Source of the DNA: DATDAW01 sp036524675
Lineage (GTDB): Bacteria; Verrucomicrobiota; Verrucomicrobiia; Chthoniobacterales; DASVRZ01
Length of the DNA stretch: 64,000 bases
Reading direction: 5' to 3'
Assembly (NCBI GenBank): GCA_036524675.1
Contig: DATDBU010000021.1
Span: 37,257 to 101,256, forward strand
Below the pieces are notes generated by a model, which made no database searches, was not told where the DNA came from, and was given only the letters and a program-made list of their open reading frames with translations. This document shows positions 1-8,493 of the stretch, in pieces (positions within the stretch are counted from its first letter, which is position 1; each line of letters begins with the position of its first letter). The translations under genes were made by a program, and so were the position numbers.

Positions 1-1
1 A

Positions 2-661
2 GCAGACGTTCTTGCGGGGTTCAGCCTCGCAATTCTTGGATTTATCGAACGGCTCGAAGATTCCGTTGATGCCGCTGAGGGCTACTTCAATGAAACGATG
101 GCGCTCGCGGAAAAAACAAGCGCTTTGGAATTGCGTGGATTCGCGCTGTCTGGATTGGGATCCATCGCTGGGGATCGCAAGGATTACGCGGCTGCGGCAC
201 GTTTGAAACAGCAAAGCGTCGAGATTTGCAGGCAATTAGGCGATCGCTATTTGCTGGAACTCAATACCTGGAGCCTTGGGCGTATCGCGTTTCTGGCGGG
301 AAGACCGGATGAAGCGTTCGCGTTCTTACGTGAATGTGCGACGACTGCTGTGGAGCTGGCGAACCGATGGATCATTCCCCATCTCGTCGAAAACATCGGG
401 ACTATCTGCAGGGTACGCGGTCAATTTGAGACGGGTGTAAGGCTTTTTGGGGCCGCTTCGGTCATGCGGGAACGGCTCGGACTGAATTTTGTGCCGTTGG
501 AAATGGAGCAATACGAGACCGAGATTGCGCAGCTACGCAATGGCGTGAACGATTTGGCGCATTTCACGGAACTGTGGGAAATGGGACGGATGCTGGATCC
601 GTCGGCTGCGTTGGAACTAGCTTTTCCGGGATTGATGAAGAAGGTGAAAAGCGAGCAATGA
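2..661 (+). CDS. C-terminal part of a TPR-type ATPase/transcriptional regulator (5' end outside window)
   Basis: The reading frame is open from the first bases of the window and ends in TGA at 659-661, so only the last 219 residues are seen. The sequence is alpha-helical with degenerate tetratricopeptide spacing. Its tail (RLFGAASVMRERLG, then a run ending near ELWEMGRMLDPSAALELAF) is the usual ending of large AfsR/LuxR-type ATPases, in which a winged-helix or HTH module, an NB-ARC-like ATPase and TPRs act as a signal-responsive regulator. Only the TPR end is visible, so the sensing and DNA-binding parts are inferred. Downstream, 69 bases separate it from the Rrf2 gene. Confidence 0.7.
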   Translation, partial: ADVLAGFSLAILGFIERLEDSVDAAEGYFNETMALAEKTSALELRGFALSGLGSIAGDRKDYAAAARLKQQSVEICRQLGDRYLLELNTWSLGRIAFLAGRPDEAFAFLRECATTAVELANRWIIPHLVENIGTICRVRGQFETGVRLFGAASVMRERLGLNFVPLEMEQYETEIAQLRNGVNDLAHFTELWEMGRMLDPSAALELAFPGLMKKVKSEQ

Positions 662-730
662 GGAGAGTGAATGCCCGCCGATTTTTCCCATTGGCATTGT
701 GGCAAGTCTTCCCTACTGTGAGGGTAGAGA

Positions 731-1204
731 ATGAAAGTATCCAAACGCGGCGAATACGCCCTCCGCGCCCTCATCGACCTTGGTCTGGCCCAGGAAGCCG
801 GACGAGAAGTGCTGCAATTGAGCGAACTAGCGGAGAAAGAAAAACTCCCAGTCAAATTTCTCGAGCAGATTCTCATGCAGCTCAAAGCGGCAGGCTACGT
901 CGACGCAAAGCGCGGGCGTCTCGGCGGCTACTATCTTGCCAAACCCATGGAGGAAATCCGTTTCGGATCGGTGATCCGGCTGATTGATGGTCCGCTCGCA
1001 CCCATTGCGTGTGTGAGCCAGACAGCCTACGAACGATGCACGTGTCCCGACGAAGAACATTGCGGTTTGAGAATGTTGATGCTCGACGTCCGCAATTCGA
1101 TTGCAGCGATTTTGGACCGCTTCACTCTGGCCGACACGGTGGATGTGACCTTGCGCAAAATGCGCCGCGACGGTTGTCCGCTGCCCTTTGCGATCGAGCA
1201 TTGA
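731..1204 (+). CDS. Rrf2 family transcriptional regulator
   Basis: This 157-residue protein has the Rrf2 layout. An N-terminal winged helix carries the KVSKRGEYALRALIDLG start and the RGRLGGYYLAKP wing. A C-terminal stretch then carries cysteines at about residues 94, 103, 105 and 111. In IscR, NsrR and RsrR a cysteine cluster here holds an Fe-S cofactor, so redox, NO or iron sensing is likely, although the ligand set is not proven from sequence. A GAGGG ribosome binding site precedes the ATG. Its stop overlaps a TTG of the downstream amidase frame, which suggests translational coupling. The target genes are unknown. Confidence 0.88.
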   Translation: MKVSKRGEYALRALIDLGLAQEAGREVLQLSELAEKEKLPVKFLEQILMQLKAAGYVDAKRGRLGGYYLAKPMEEIRFGSVIRLIDGPLAPIACVSQTAYERCTCPDEEHCGLRMLMLDVRNSIAAILDRFTLADTVDVTLRKMRRDGCPLPFAIEH

Positions 1205-1233
1205 ACGCAGAATCGGCTTCCGGCAGCTTCGGA

Positions 1234-2502
1234 TTGAAGAAGCTTTTCCGTCTTTCCTCCCCTTGGCAACGCAGCACGGCGCTTCTTTTGTTTTGCCTGC
1301 TGTCTTTCGTCGGAACAGCTCTTTCCGCCGGAATTTCCGACTGGGAAATCGAGAAGATTGACGGGCGTCAATACATTCCCATTTCCAGCCTAAAGAAGTT
1401 CTATTCGCTTAAAGTTGCGTCTGGAGCGGATTCCCAGCAGATCCGTCTCACCGGTGAAAAAGGCATCATCGATCTCCGCGCCAATACCCGCGAATGCGCG
1501 ATCGATGGCGTCCGCATCTGGCTCTCTTTTCCCGCGCTACGCCAGAACGGCACATGGCTCGTTTCTCGCATGGATCTCGCGAAGACGATCGAACCGGCAC
1601 TTCGCCCGAGTTGGATCAAAGGCCTCGGAAAAGTCGAAACCGTCGTCATTGATCCCGGTCACGGAGGACAGGATAGCGGGGCGGCAAGCTGGTATGGGCT
1701 CGAAAAGAACTACGCCCTCGACATTGCCATTCGCGTCGGACACGTCCTCGTCAAACGCGGCATCAAAGTCGCTCTCACTCGGCGAGCGGACTACTTCATT
1801 CCGCTCGAGTTCCGCGCCGCTGTTCCGAGCAACTTCCCAAACTCCATCTTTGTTAGTATCCATCTCAACGCTTCCAGCGATGGCCCTGCGGGCACTGGCA
1901 TCGAAGTTTTCAGCATTGCTCCCCGTGGCGCACCATCGACCAATGACGGTTATATTACCTGGGCAAGTCTTCACGAGGAACCTGGCCATGCACTCGATAT
2001 GCCTAGTTTTGCACTGGGTCAGTCCATTCAGACGGCGCTTATGGGACGTCTCCATGAAGTTGACCGCGGATTGAAGAGGGCGCGTTTTGCAGTCATTCGT
2101 CGGGCTACTGTGCCTTCGGTGCTCGTCGAATGCGGTTTCCTAACCAATCCTCAGGACTCGCGGAAAATGGCGACCGTGTCACACCGGGAGGCCGTCGCGA
2201 CGGCAATCGCGGACGGGATCACCGACTACAAGCAACTTGCCGAAAACCGGAAAACTCCGCGCCGCCTGGCGGACTATAACAAACCCATTGCCGACCAGAT
2301 AACCCTCCGTGAGGATCACGAAGGAACAGCTCCGTCCGACGTGCAGGAGAATGGCTCCGCAGGCCAGCCGGCACCGCCCGCCTTTAACTGGCTCAACTCC
2401 CTTTTTCCCGAGCAGACGGATGCTTCGCGTACTTGGACCATTCCCTTGCGTGAACCTTCGTCGATACGTCCACTTTCTCCGGTTCTCATCGAGAAAGGTT
2501 AG
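1234..2502 (+). CDS. N-acetylmuramoyl-L-alanine amidase (Amidase_3), secreted
   Basis: This is a zinc amidase that cleaves the amide bond between MurNAc and the peptide stem in the periplasm. From the TTG at 1234 it is 422 residues with a signal peptide (KK, then a Leu/Phe-rich core ending near GTALSA). An AMIN-like or copper-amine-oxidase-like N-domain follows, then the catalytic domain. The zinc and catalytic residues are visible: His143 in DPGHGG, Glu157, His210 in SIHLNAS and Glu299 in VLVECGF. The tail is Pro-rich. No ATG fits; a TTG at 1201 overlapping the Rrf2 stop is the alternative start. Likely role is cell separation or peptidoglycan remodelling. Confidence 0.85.
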   Translation: MKKLFRLSSPWQRSTALLLFCLLSFVGTALSAGISDWEIEKIDGRQYIPISSLKKFYSLKVASGADSQQIRLTGEKGIIDLRANTRECAIDGVRIWLSFPALRQNGTWLVSRMDLAKTIEPALRPSWIKGLGKVETVVIDPGHGGQDSGAASWYGLEKNYALDIAIRVGHVLVKRGIKVALTRRADYFIPLEFRAAVPSNFPNSIFVSIHLNASSDGPAGTGIEVFSIAPRGAPSTNDGYITWASLHEEPGHALDMPSFALGQSIQTALMGRLHEVDRGLKRARFAVIRRATVPSVLVECGFLTNPQDSRKMATVSHREAVATAIADGITDYKQLAENRKTPRRLADYNKPIADQITLREDHEGTAPSDVQENGSAGQPAPPAFNWLNSLFPEQTDASRTWTIPLREPSSIRPLSPVLIEKG

Positions 2503-2582
2503 TCCTTCCCAGCGATTTCTGGTACGTATTTGCGGGGCATTTCTTCAGTTGTCATCATTCAAAAGCGGCACACATTTGTGCC

Positions 2583-2927
2583 ATGCAAATCCACGTTAGC
2601 CCCAGACATCTGAAACTCACCGCAGCCATCCATGGGTACGTTGCCGACAAGGTCGAGCACCTGGAAACGCTTGCGGAGGAGATACTTGCAGCACACGTCG
2701 TGCTCTTTCGCGACGAAACCGCAACGAAGAGTTTTGGGGTTAAAGTCCACCTTGCTGTGCCGGGACCGGACATTCATGCCGAGGACAAAGAGGGCGATCT
2801 TTATACGGCGATCGACAAAGTGGTGGACAAAGTCGCAAGGCAGCTTCGCAAGCGTAAAACCAAGCTGAACGGCAAGGTCCGTCATAAGATCCAGAAGGCC
2901 GTCGAAAAATCGAAAGGCAAAGAATAG
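2583..2927 (+). CDS. hpf: Ribosome hibernation promoting factor, short form (HPF/RaiA/YfiA family)
   Basis: This 114-residue basic protein has the beta-alpha-beta-beta-beta-alpha fold pattern of the S30AE family. It starts MQIHVSPRHLKLT and ends in a Lys/Arg-rich tail. These proteins bind the 30S decoding channel in stationary phase and inactivate or stabilise ribosomes. It lacks the C-terminal dimerisation domain of long HPF, so it resembles the short HPF/YfiA type. It lies 80 bases after the amidase and is probably transcribed separately. No terminator is obvious downstream, only a short A/T-rich stretch. Confidence 0.9.
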   Translation: MQIHVSPRHLKLTAAIHGYVADKVEHLETLAEEILAAHVVLFRDETATKSFGVKVHLAVPGPDIHAEDKEGDLYTAIDKVVDKVARQLRKRKTKLNGKVRHKIQKAVEKSKGKE

Positions 2928-3092
2928 GCCATTTTTACGTAGACGCCTTACCCCAGGTTAAGAGGTTAAGAGGAACAGCGGTTCACCAACGGCCGCTGTA
3001 AAGCGGCAGCTTCAAGCCGCTCCAATCTCGTTCGAGGCCAAGGGAAAAGCGGTGTCCCCTTTGACAGCTTGCTGCCGTTCACATTTTCCGGC

Positions 3093-3506
3093 TCAGGTCA
3101 AAGGAGGATATTGGTCAAACATGGGCCGTTTCGGATCGAGATGATCCCACGGCTGCGCGTCTGAAACCCACATGTCCAATTCCGCCCGAAACCAGCTTGG
3201 ATCATCCAAACTCGAAGCTGTGACGCCGATTCCGTCGGGCCCCTCCCCGCCGGAAATTCGGGAGCCGCAATCCGGGCAAAAGCCGCGGATATTGCAGCCA
3301 CCGGCGGCGCTTTGGGTCGCGTAGTAACGTAGCGAACCACCCGTCAGCCGGAATGCGTGCGCAGGCACGTAAACGACCGGGGTGAACGCCCCACCGGAGA
3401 CGCGCTGACAATCCCGGCAATGGCAATTGAACATCAGGATTGGCGCTGCAGTGCATTCATATCGAATCGTGCCGCATGCGCATCCGCCGGTAAAATGTAT
3501 CTGCAT
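3093..3506 (-). CDS. GFA family protein (glutathione-dependent formaldehyde-activating-like, CENP-V fold)
   Basis: This 137-residue protein carries the two zinc-binding cysteine sets of the GFA/CENP-V fold. They are GGCACGTIRYEC and FNCHCRDCQ near the N-terminus, and GFCPDCGSRI in the middle. Family members are small zinc proteins; a few act on S-hydroxymethylglutathione, but most have no proven reaction. The C-terminal part is rich in Trp and Pro, as is typical. It is followed on the same strand by the SRPBCC gene, a frequent pairing of small accessory enzymes. Substrate cannot be deduced. Confidence 0.87.
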   Translation of the reverse strand: MQIHFTGGCACGTIRYECTAAPILMFNCHCRDCQRVSGGAFTPVVYVPAHAFRLTGGSLRYYATQSAAGGCNIRGFCPDCGSRISGGEGPDGIGVTASSLDDPSWFRAELDMWVSDAQPWDHLDPKRPMFDQYPPLT

Positions 3507-3560
3507 AAGGAATAGAGCTGGTTGCTCGCCGGGTAGGGCAGCGATCCCTCGGTTATTTTG

Positions 3561-4040
3561 TCACGGACGTGAGGCCGTTACGAGGGCCGCCAGCTGGTCG
3601 GCGCACTGCCCCCAGCCTTCGTGGAAGCCCATTTTCTCGTGTGCCTCCCGATCGGCAACGGTCCAGTGGCGCACACGAGCAGTGTATCTTGTCTTGCCGC
3701 CCACGTCTTCAAACGTCAGGATCACTGTCATAAACGGCTTTTCCGACGGCTCCCACGCCGTGGTGTAAGCATCGGTAATGACGAGCCGCTCGTTTTCCAC
3801 GACCTCGAGGTAAACGCCTCTGTTCGGAAACTCGTTGCCGTCGGGGCCGCGCATGACGATCAGGTTGGCACCGCCAGGCCGGACGTCGAGTTCCGCGACT
3901 GGTGTCGTCCAGGGCAGAGGCGCAAACCACTGCTTGAGGAGTTCAGGATCGGTCCATGCCTTAAACACTTTGTCGCGAGGCGCATCGATGATACGCGTGA
4001 GAACGAGTTCCCGATCGCTGCGGTTTTCAATGGTGCTCAT
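3561..4040 (-). CDS. SRPBCC family protein (AHSA1/activator of Hsp90 ATPase-like)
   Basis: From the ATG at 4040 (MSTIENRSDRE) this is a 159-residue START-like helix-grip protein with the AHSA1 signature: RIIDAPRDKVFKAWTDPELLKQWF near the start, a LDVRPGG strand, and GFHEGWGQCADQLAAL in the last helix. A slightly longer frame starts at 4070, but the internal ATG fits family starts. Such proteins bind small hydrophobic ligands. The function is unknown. Two damaged relatives lie at 12489-12745 and 13248-13773, so this is the only intact copy in the window. Confidence 0.85.
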   Translation of the reverse strand: MSTIENRSDRELVLTRIIDAPRDKVFKAWTDPELLKQWFAPLPWTTPVAELDVRPGGANLIVMRGPDGNEFPNRGVYLEVVENERLVITDAYTTAWEPSEKPFMTVILTFEDVGGKTRYTARVRHWTVADREAHEKMGFHEGWGQCADQLAALVTASRP

Positions 4041-4145
4041 GTTTTCTGGTTGGTGTTTGCTTTGTCCCAACGACGAACGAACGCACCCGTTTAGGACACT
4101 GGAAACTAAATTATTTGTCGTCGACGAAACAACCGGGAAATCGAC

Positions 4146-5099
4146 TCAACGCAACGCCGATGACGGCAAGGCGGCGAGACACTGCCTGATGCCTTCGTCG
4201 TAAGACGTTTTCGGCACGGCGCCGAGCAGCTCGCGAAGCGCGCTGTCATCGACAATCAGCGGATGGCTGAACAGGTAGTGCATTTCCACCAGTTCACGTA
4301 AGAAAGGATTGAAGACGCCCATCAGGCGCAGCATCCATTTTTCGGCAACCACTAATCGCGGCGTCTGACCTGCGGCTGCGAAGGCTCGGCGGGCGAATTC
4401 GCGCTGGGTGATCGTGCCGGCGCCCCCGAGATTCCATGCACGGCCATAAGCGCCGGGCGTTTGAGCCAGCTTCACCACGATGGGGCCGACATCGGGCACG
4501 AAGACGAATTCATGCGGTTGATCGATCGGCCCGACCATCTGGGCGCGCTTGCCAGTGGCGATCGCCGAGAACACGCTGTGAAGGAAACTCCGCTCGACGT
4601 TCGGCCCGTAAAAATCCGGCAACCGCAGGATGGCGCCGCGGATGCGGCCGCTCGCGTGGGCGGCGAGCAGAACGTCTTCCTGTTCTTTCCTCATGCGGCC
4701 TTTGAACGTATGCGGCTCGCGCGGGTGATTTTCATTCACCATCGCGGTTTGAGAGCGGCCGAAGGGGTAAAGGGTGCCGATCAAAATGATTTGCCGGACA
4801 CCAGCGGCGACTGCTCCATTGAGAGTCTTTTGGAGCAGGACGGGGTGAAGATGGAAATCCGTATATGGCACTCCGACCAAATAGATGATCGTTTCGACAT
4901 CTTGCGCTGCGGCTTGAATCGACGCGGGATCGTCGGGATTCCAAGTGACGATTTCCGCGAGTGGATCGTTGCCGAAGGACTGTTCCAAGGCGGCTCTGGA
5001 CCGGCCGACGACGCGATATGGGATGGCGGTGGCACGCAGGGCTACTGCGATACTGGCGCCAATAGCGCCGGCGGCTCCAAAAAGTGCAAAAGGTATCAT
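4146..5099 (-). CDS. NAD(P)-dependent epimerase/dehydratase-like SDR protein
   Basis: This 317-residue extended short-chain dehydrogenase has an N-terminal Rossmann motif (FALFGAAGAIGASIA) and an HPVLLQKTLNGAVAAGV segment. A substrate-side C-terminal half includes DFYGPNVERSFLHSVF. The classical YxxxK is not clear: the region reads HTFKGRMRKEQE, so the catalytic competence is uncertain. It is divergent from the TetR gene and separated from it by three operator-like repeats, so it is probably the regulator's target. The substrate is unknown. Confidence 0.8.
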   Translation of the reverse strand: MIPFALFGAAGAIGASIAVALRATAIPYRVVGRSRAALEQSFGNDPLAEIVTWNPDDPASIQAAAQDVETIIYLVGVPYTDFHLHPVLLQKTLNGAVAAGVRQIILIGTLYPFGRSQTAMVNENHPREPHTFKGRMRKEQEDVLLAAHASGRIRGAILRLPDFYGPNVERSFLHSVFSAIATGKRAQMVGPIDQPHEFVFVPDVGPIVVKLAQTPGAYGRAWNLGGAGTITQREFARRAFAAAGQTPRLVVAEKWMLRLMGVFNPFLRELVEMHYLFSHPLIVDDSALRELLGAVPKTSYDEGIRQCLAALPSSALR

Positions 5100-5103
5100 A
5101 ATG

Positions 5104-5149
5104 TGAATATTGTTTGTAAACTGAACGTTGTTTATTGAACGCTGTTCAT
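5104..5149. promoter_or_regulatory. Triple-repeat operator between the epimerase and TetR genes
   Basis: Three 14-base direct repeats are visible: 5104-5117, 5122-5135 and 5136-5149, with consensus TGAACGTTGTTTAT. The third contains the inverted repeat TGAAC-GCT-GTTCA. They fill the divergent promoter between the epimerase start (5099) and the regulator start (5192), the usual place for a TetR operator that represses both genes. The assignment to this TetR is inference. Confidence 0.65.
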
Positions 5150-5191
5150 ATTCCGCTTGTTATTCAGTTCGTCAAACGACAAATTGTGGCC

Positions 5192-5824
5192 ATGGGTATC
5201 GCCGAACGAAAACAACGGCACAAAACCGACCTCCGGGACAAAGCCCTGAAGGTCTCGCAAAAGATCATGCTCAATGAGGGGCTGTCGGCATTGACGATCC
5301 GCCGTGTGGCCGACGAAATCGAATACTCGCCCGGGGCGATTTACCTCTATTTTCGCAATCGCGAGGAAATCGTCCGGGAACTGGGACGCCTCGGGATGGA
5401 AACGCTTCTCGAGTATCTCCAACGCGGTGATGTTGCTGCTGATCCAGCGGAGCGACTGGGGGTAATGGCGTTAAATTACGCGCGCTTTGCCTCGGAACAC
5501 ACGGAGACCTACCGGCTGGTATTCATGTCGGATTCAGAGACCGCCCGTGCTGTTTTTGGAAGTGGAGATGACAAAAACACAAAAGGGAGCCCCGGCGAAC
5601 GCGCCTTTCACCTGTTGGTTAGCGAATTCACCAGGCTTCGCGGTTCGCACGCCGATTTCGCAGAGCTAGATCCGGTTCGTGCGGCGGAGACTTACTGGGC
5701 GCATTTGCATGGAATCGCTTCATTGAAGATTTCATGCTCGGAGTTTTTGAAGACCCCTGTGGAGGTGTTGGTGGAGACAAGCGTGAAGGTCCTCCTGGCA
5801 GGAATTAGAGCGGTCGATGGTTAA
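5192..5824 (+). CDS. TetR/AcrR family transcriptional regulator
   Basis: This 210-residue protein has the TetR helix-turn-helix near residues 20-60: LTIRRVADEIEYSPGAIYLYF, with its YLYF end. A ligand-binding helical C-domain follows, with the WAHLHGIASLK element of the TetR_C_33/WHG type. The ATG at 5192 is preferred; a GTG at 5186 also fits. A TTG at 5135 would put the start inside the operator repeats and is unlikely. It is divergent from the epimerase and probably represses it and itself. The inducer is unknown. Confidence 0.88.
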   Translation: MGIAERKQRHKTDLRDKALKVSQKIMLNEGLSALTIRRVADEIEYSPGAIYLYFRNREEIVRELGRLGMETLLEYLQRGDVAADPAERLGVMALNYARFASEHTETYRLVFMSDSETARAVFGSGDDKNTKGSPGERAFHLLVSEFTRLRGSHADFAELDPVRAAETYWAHLHGIASLKISCSEFLKTPVEVLVETSVKVLLAGIRAVDG

Positions 5825-5878
5825 TCCCCTTCCATACAAAAGTTTGCGGCCGGAGTATTGGCAGGCCCGGCGTCGTAC

Positions 5879-7162
5879 TCAATTTTTTCGGAGCACGGCC
5901 CGACCTGTGGCGAAAGCTTCCTCCGCCAGATCGGCCGCACGCGACAAGCCATTCACCTGGAGGATCTCCTCCTGCCGGCGGCGCGCCTGTTCGCGATAAC
6001 GCGGATCGCCAAGCACTTTCTCCAACGCCGCACGCAGACGGGAGGTGGAGAGTTTACGGGGCTGAACCACTTCCGCAATTCCAAGCCATTCCAGTCGGCT
6101 CGCCACGCCGGGCTGGTCATTCGTGATCGGTATCGCGACCATCGGCAGCCCGTTGCCGAGCGATTCGAGTGCGGTGTTCAAGCCGGCGTGTGTGACACTC
6201 AGCGCCGCGCGCCGGAGCAGCGCCAGTTGCGGCGCGAAGGGCACGACAATCGGCGCTCCGGCGAACTTCTTCGCCAACGCGTCCGCATCCTGATCGCGGC
6301 TGCCAAGGGAGATGACGAGCTGCACGTCGAGCCCGACGCACGCCGCGGCGATCGTTTGAAACGTGAACTCAAGCCGGTTCTGCAGCGTCCCCATTGACGC
6401 ATAGATGAGCGGGCGGCCATCGAGCTTCTCCCACGGAAACGCCATTTCCTCCCCGCTCTTCTCGTCGTGCCAGGGGCCAGTGTAGTGAAAGGAGTCCGGC
6501 AGCGCACGGCGCGGAAAATCGAAAAACGCAGGTTGCTGGGCGATCTGCGCGAGCCCCGAACTGGCGGTGATCCCGCCTCTCAACCGTGGCAATCCGTGGT
6601 GCTTGCGATGACGATCAATTTCATTGAGTACGGGGCGCGCCAGCCACCGCAGCAGGGTGTCGCCAATGGCATTTCGCACGTGGCCTATCGGTCCCGGCAT
6701 GAAACGCCACGGCAGCACGCCCGGAGGAACATCCGGATCCCTGTTCATCGCCAGCGCATTGCAGACCGTCACATGCGGGATCCCGAGCCGGTCCCCGACC
6801 GTGCCGCCAGCCGGCGCCACTTGATCCACCACCAGCGCGTCAATTTGTTCTCGCGCGATGATCTCAGGCGCGTCCCGCAAAATCGTCACCACCCCGCGCC
6901 GCAGCAGCTCCGCCGTGAACTGGATCGCCTGCAATCCGCTCAGCCGCCCCAATTCCGCCGAAGTCGCCCCCATCGCCCCTTCCGGAAATTCCTGTTCCCC
7001 GATCGCCGCAAAGCCCAACCCCGCCGCTTCCGCCTTCCGCCGTGCATCCGGCCGCGCCACCACCGTCACTCGATGCCCGCGCCGTTTCAGCTCGCGGCCG
7101 AGCGTCGTCATCGGATTCAAGTGCCCGCTCAACTCCGGACAAATCAGGCCGATATGAGACAT
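5879..7162 (-). CDS. MGT/UGT-type glycosyltransferase (family 1)
   Basis: This 427-residue GT-B enzyme begins HIGLICPELSGHLNPM, the acceptor-side loop typical of macrolide or zeaxanthin glucosyltransferases. In the C-terminal half it carries the nucleotide-sugar donor motif HAGLNTALESLGNGLPMV followed by IPITNDQP. Such enzymes move a sugar from a UDP- or dTDP-sugar to a small lipophilic acceptor in the cytoplasm. No carotenoid or polyketide genes are adjacent, so the acceptor is unknown. It converges on the TetR gene (55 bases apart). Confidence 0.87.
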   Translation of the reverse strand: MSHIGLICPELSGHLNPMTTLGRELKRRGHRVTVVARPDARRKAEAAGLGFAAIGEQEFPEGAMGATSAELGRLSGLQAIQFTAELLRRGVVTILRDAPEIIAREQIDALVVDQVAPAGGTVGDRLGIPHVTVCNALAMNRDPDVPPGVLPWRFMPGPIGHVRNAIGDTLLRWLARPVLNEIDRHRKHHGLPRLRGGITASSGLAQIAQQPAFFDFPRRALPDSFHYTGPWHDEKSGEEMAFPWEKLDGRPLIYASMGTLQNRLEFTFQTIAAACVGLDVQLVISLGSRDQDADALAKKFAGAPIVVPFAPQLALLRRAALSVTHAGLNTALESLGNGLPMVAIPITNDQPGVASRLEWLGIAEVVQPRKLSTSRLRAALEKVLGDPRYREQARRRQEEILQVNGLSRAADLAEEAFATGRAVLRKN

Positions 7163-7407
7163 GCATCAAACTAATACAAATCTCCGCGCAGAATCCAGCG
7201 TGCAGGATGAAGCGCACTGATGTTCCGCCTATCGCGAGACCTTCGAGGATTAGGTCCGGCGAGCAACTCGGGCGGCATTGTGGATTTCGGCCCACAGAAC
7301 CTGCCTTCCAATGATGTCGGTGAGATAGCGAAGGACGGACAGCTGAGTGGTCGCCCACGAACGGAAGCCGACGCACACCCGTTGCGAAGTCACTCAATTC
7401 GCGCACC

Positions 7408-7832
7408 CTAGGTCGTCGCCTGGCTGAACGCTCCAGCGTCCAGAACGGACAGACCCGGCACTCGATTGAAATCGGCGGCGTTCAGCGTAGCGACACGGTA
7501 GCCGTGCCGAGGGGCGATGGCGGCGATGAGTTGGTCGTGTGTGCCAATAAGTAGGCCTCGCGTCGCGAGTTCAGCCCAAAGGCGCGCATATTCCAGCGCT
7601 TCCTCACGCTCAAACGGAAGCAGCGGATAGCGGGCCTCGACCTGGCCAACGAAGCGGGCACGCGTCTCGCGTCGTTCCGGCGTGTTGGCGCGTTCAACGC
7701 CATGCGCAAGTTCGGCAGCGTGATGACGTTCAAAAAGATTGGCTCGGACCCGATTCGCGAGTGAAAGCCAATCCAGTCGAAAAGCCCGCGTTCCGCGGCG
7801 ATGAAGATGGATGAATCGATGACTATTCCCAT
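7408..7832 (-). pseudogene. VapC-type PIN toxin with one frameshift
   Basis: The frame starts MGIVIDSSIFIAAERG and is lost near residue 18. The remaining PIN domain is intact in the -1-base frame: ERHHAAELAHGVERAN, GTHDQLIAA, LNAADFNRVPGL, ending TAG at 7408-7410. All four acidic positions of the PIN active site are present across the two frames. Adding one T to the TTTT run near 7780 restores a 141-residue toxin, so either the gene is freshly broken or the base is a sequencing error. It overlaps the antitoxin gene by 10 bases. Confidence 0.8.
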
Positions 7833-8077
7833 CGCGGCGCGGTTGGCGGCCGATTCATTTCCGCACGGGCCGCGTCCACGTCACGGGCAAATGCCTCCGC
7901 CTCGTCTGCCGACAAATGCTTCATCTCGCGCCACCAACGCACTGCATCGTTACCCGTAAAGACCCGCTTCCTGCCCCGACGGACCGCCCTGATTTCGTCC
8001 AACTTCCGCGCGAGCGCGTCCATCTCCTCCGCGGTCAATTCGGGGATGGCGGCTTCGATTTCAGCGAGCGTGCTCAT
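7823..8077 (-). CDS. VapB-like antitoxin
   Basis: This 84-residue protein (from MSTLAEIEAAIPEL) is helical, with an Asp/Glu-rich N-terminus and a WWREMKHLSADEAEAFARDV C-terminal segment that would wrap the toxin. Its stop overlaps the PIN toxin start, the standard antitoxin-first VapBC layout. A slightly longer frame starts at 8095. The DNA-binding class is not clear from sequence. If the toxin is truly frameshifted, this is an orphan antitoxin. Confidence 0.75.
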   Translation of the reverse strand: MSTLAEIEAAIPELTAEEMDALARKLDEIRAVRRGRKRVFTGNDAVRWWREMKHLSADEAEAFARDVDAARAEMNRPPTAPRWE

Positions 8078-8493
8078 TCGGGGAGAATCAACCACTCCGG
8101 CGGGCTAATAGCCAAGTTTCGATCATCGGCCCTGAACCGGGGCGCTACGTCGATGCTCCGCCGGAACAATTCAAGCAAAGTCTGCTCGGCGCCGGGCCCG
8201 CCCGATTGGCAAATCGACGCGTTGTTGGAAATCTCTGAGCGCGTCGTGAAACCGCTCGGAGCGAATAAGGCGCCGATCACGTTCAACCAATTCGCGCGTC
8301 ACTACGTTGCAGCGTTTCACGGAACTCAGTAACCGCAGCGCACAACCAGGCGACAGTACAAACCGCTTCGATTCGGGGTTATGCGCAGGCGCTGCTCCAC
8401 GTCACGTGGAGCTCGAAAGGATGAATCGCAACATCCATGAAGAAGCTTTTGTTCCAGCCGCAGGCTCGTTCGCTCGCAAATCAGCCGGCATGG
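8078..8493. other. Stretch without a confident gene
   Basis: Between the antitoxin promoter and the end of the reductase fusion I see only one short plus-strand frame (8153-8332, 59 codons, ending HYVAAFHGTQ). It has no recognisable domain and no convincing ribosome binding site. It could be a gene remnant. No repeat or terminator stands out. Confidence 0.4.

Noticed and set aside
1009..1233. Upstream extension of the amidase frame over the Rrf2 gene
   Set aside because: It overlaps the Rrf2 coding region and has no signal-peptide logic; the secretion signal begins at the TTG at 1234 (or 1201).
3621..4094. Plus-strand frame over the SRPBCC gene
   Set aside because: It is antisense to a clear family protein and has no recognisable domain.
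5135..5191. TTG start for the TetR gene
   Set aside because: It would place the start inside the operator repeats; ATG 5192 gives a normal family N-terminus.
8153..8332. Possible 59-codon small gene
   Set aside because: There is no ribosome binding site and no family; it is described only as unannotated sequence.
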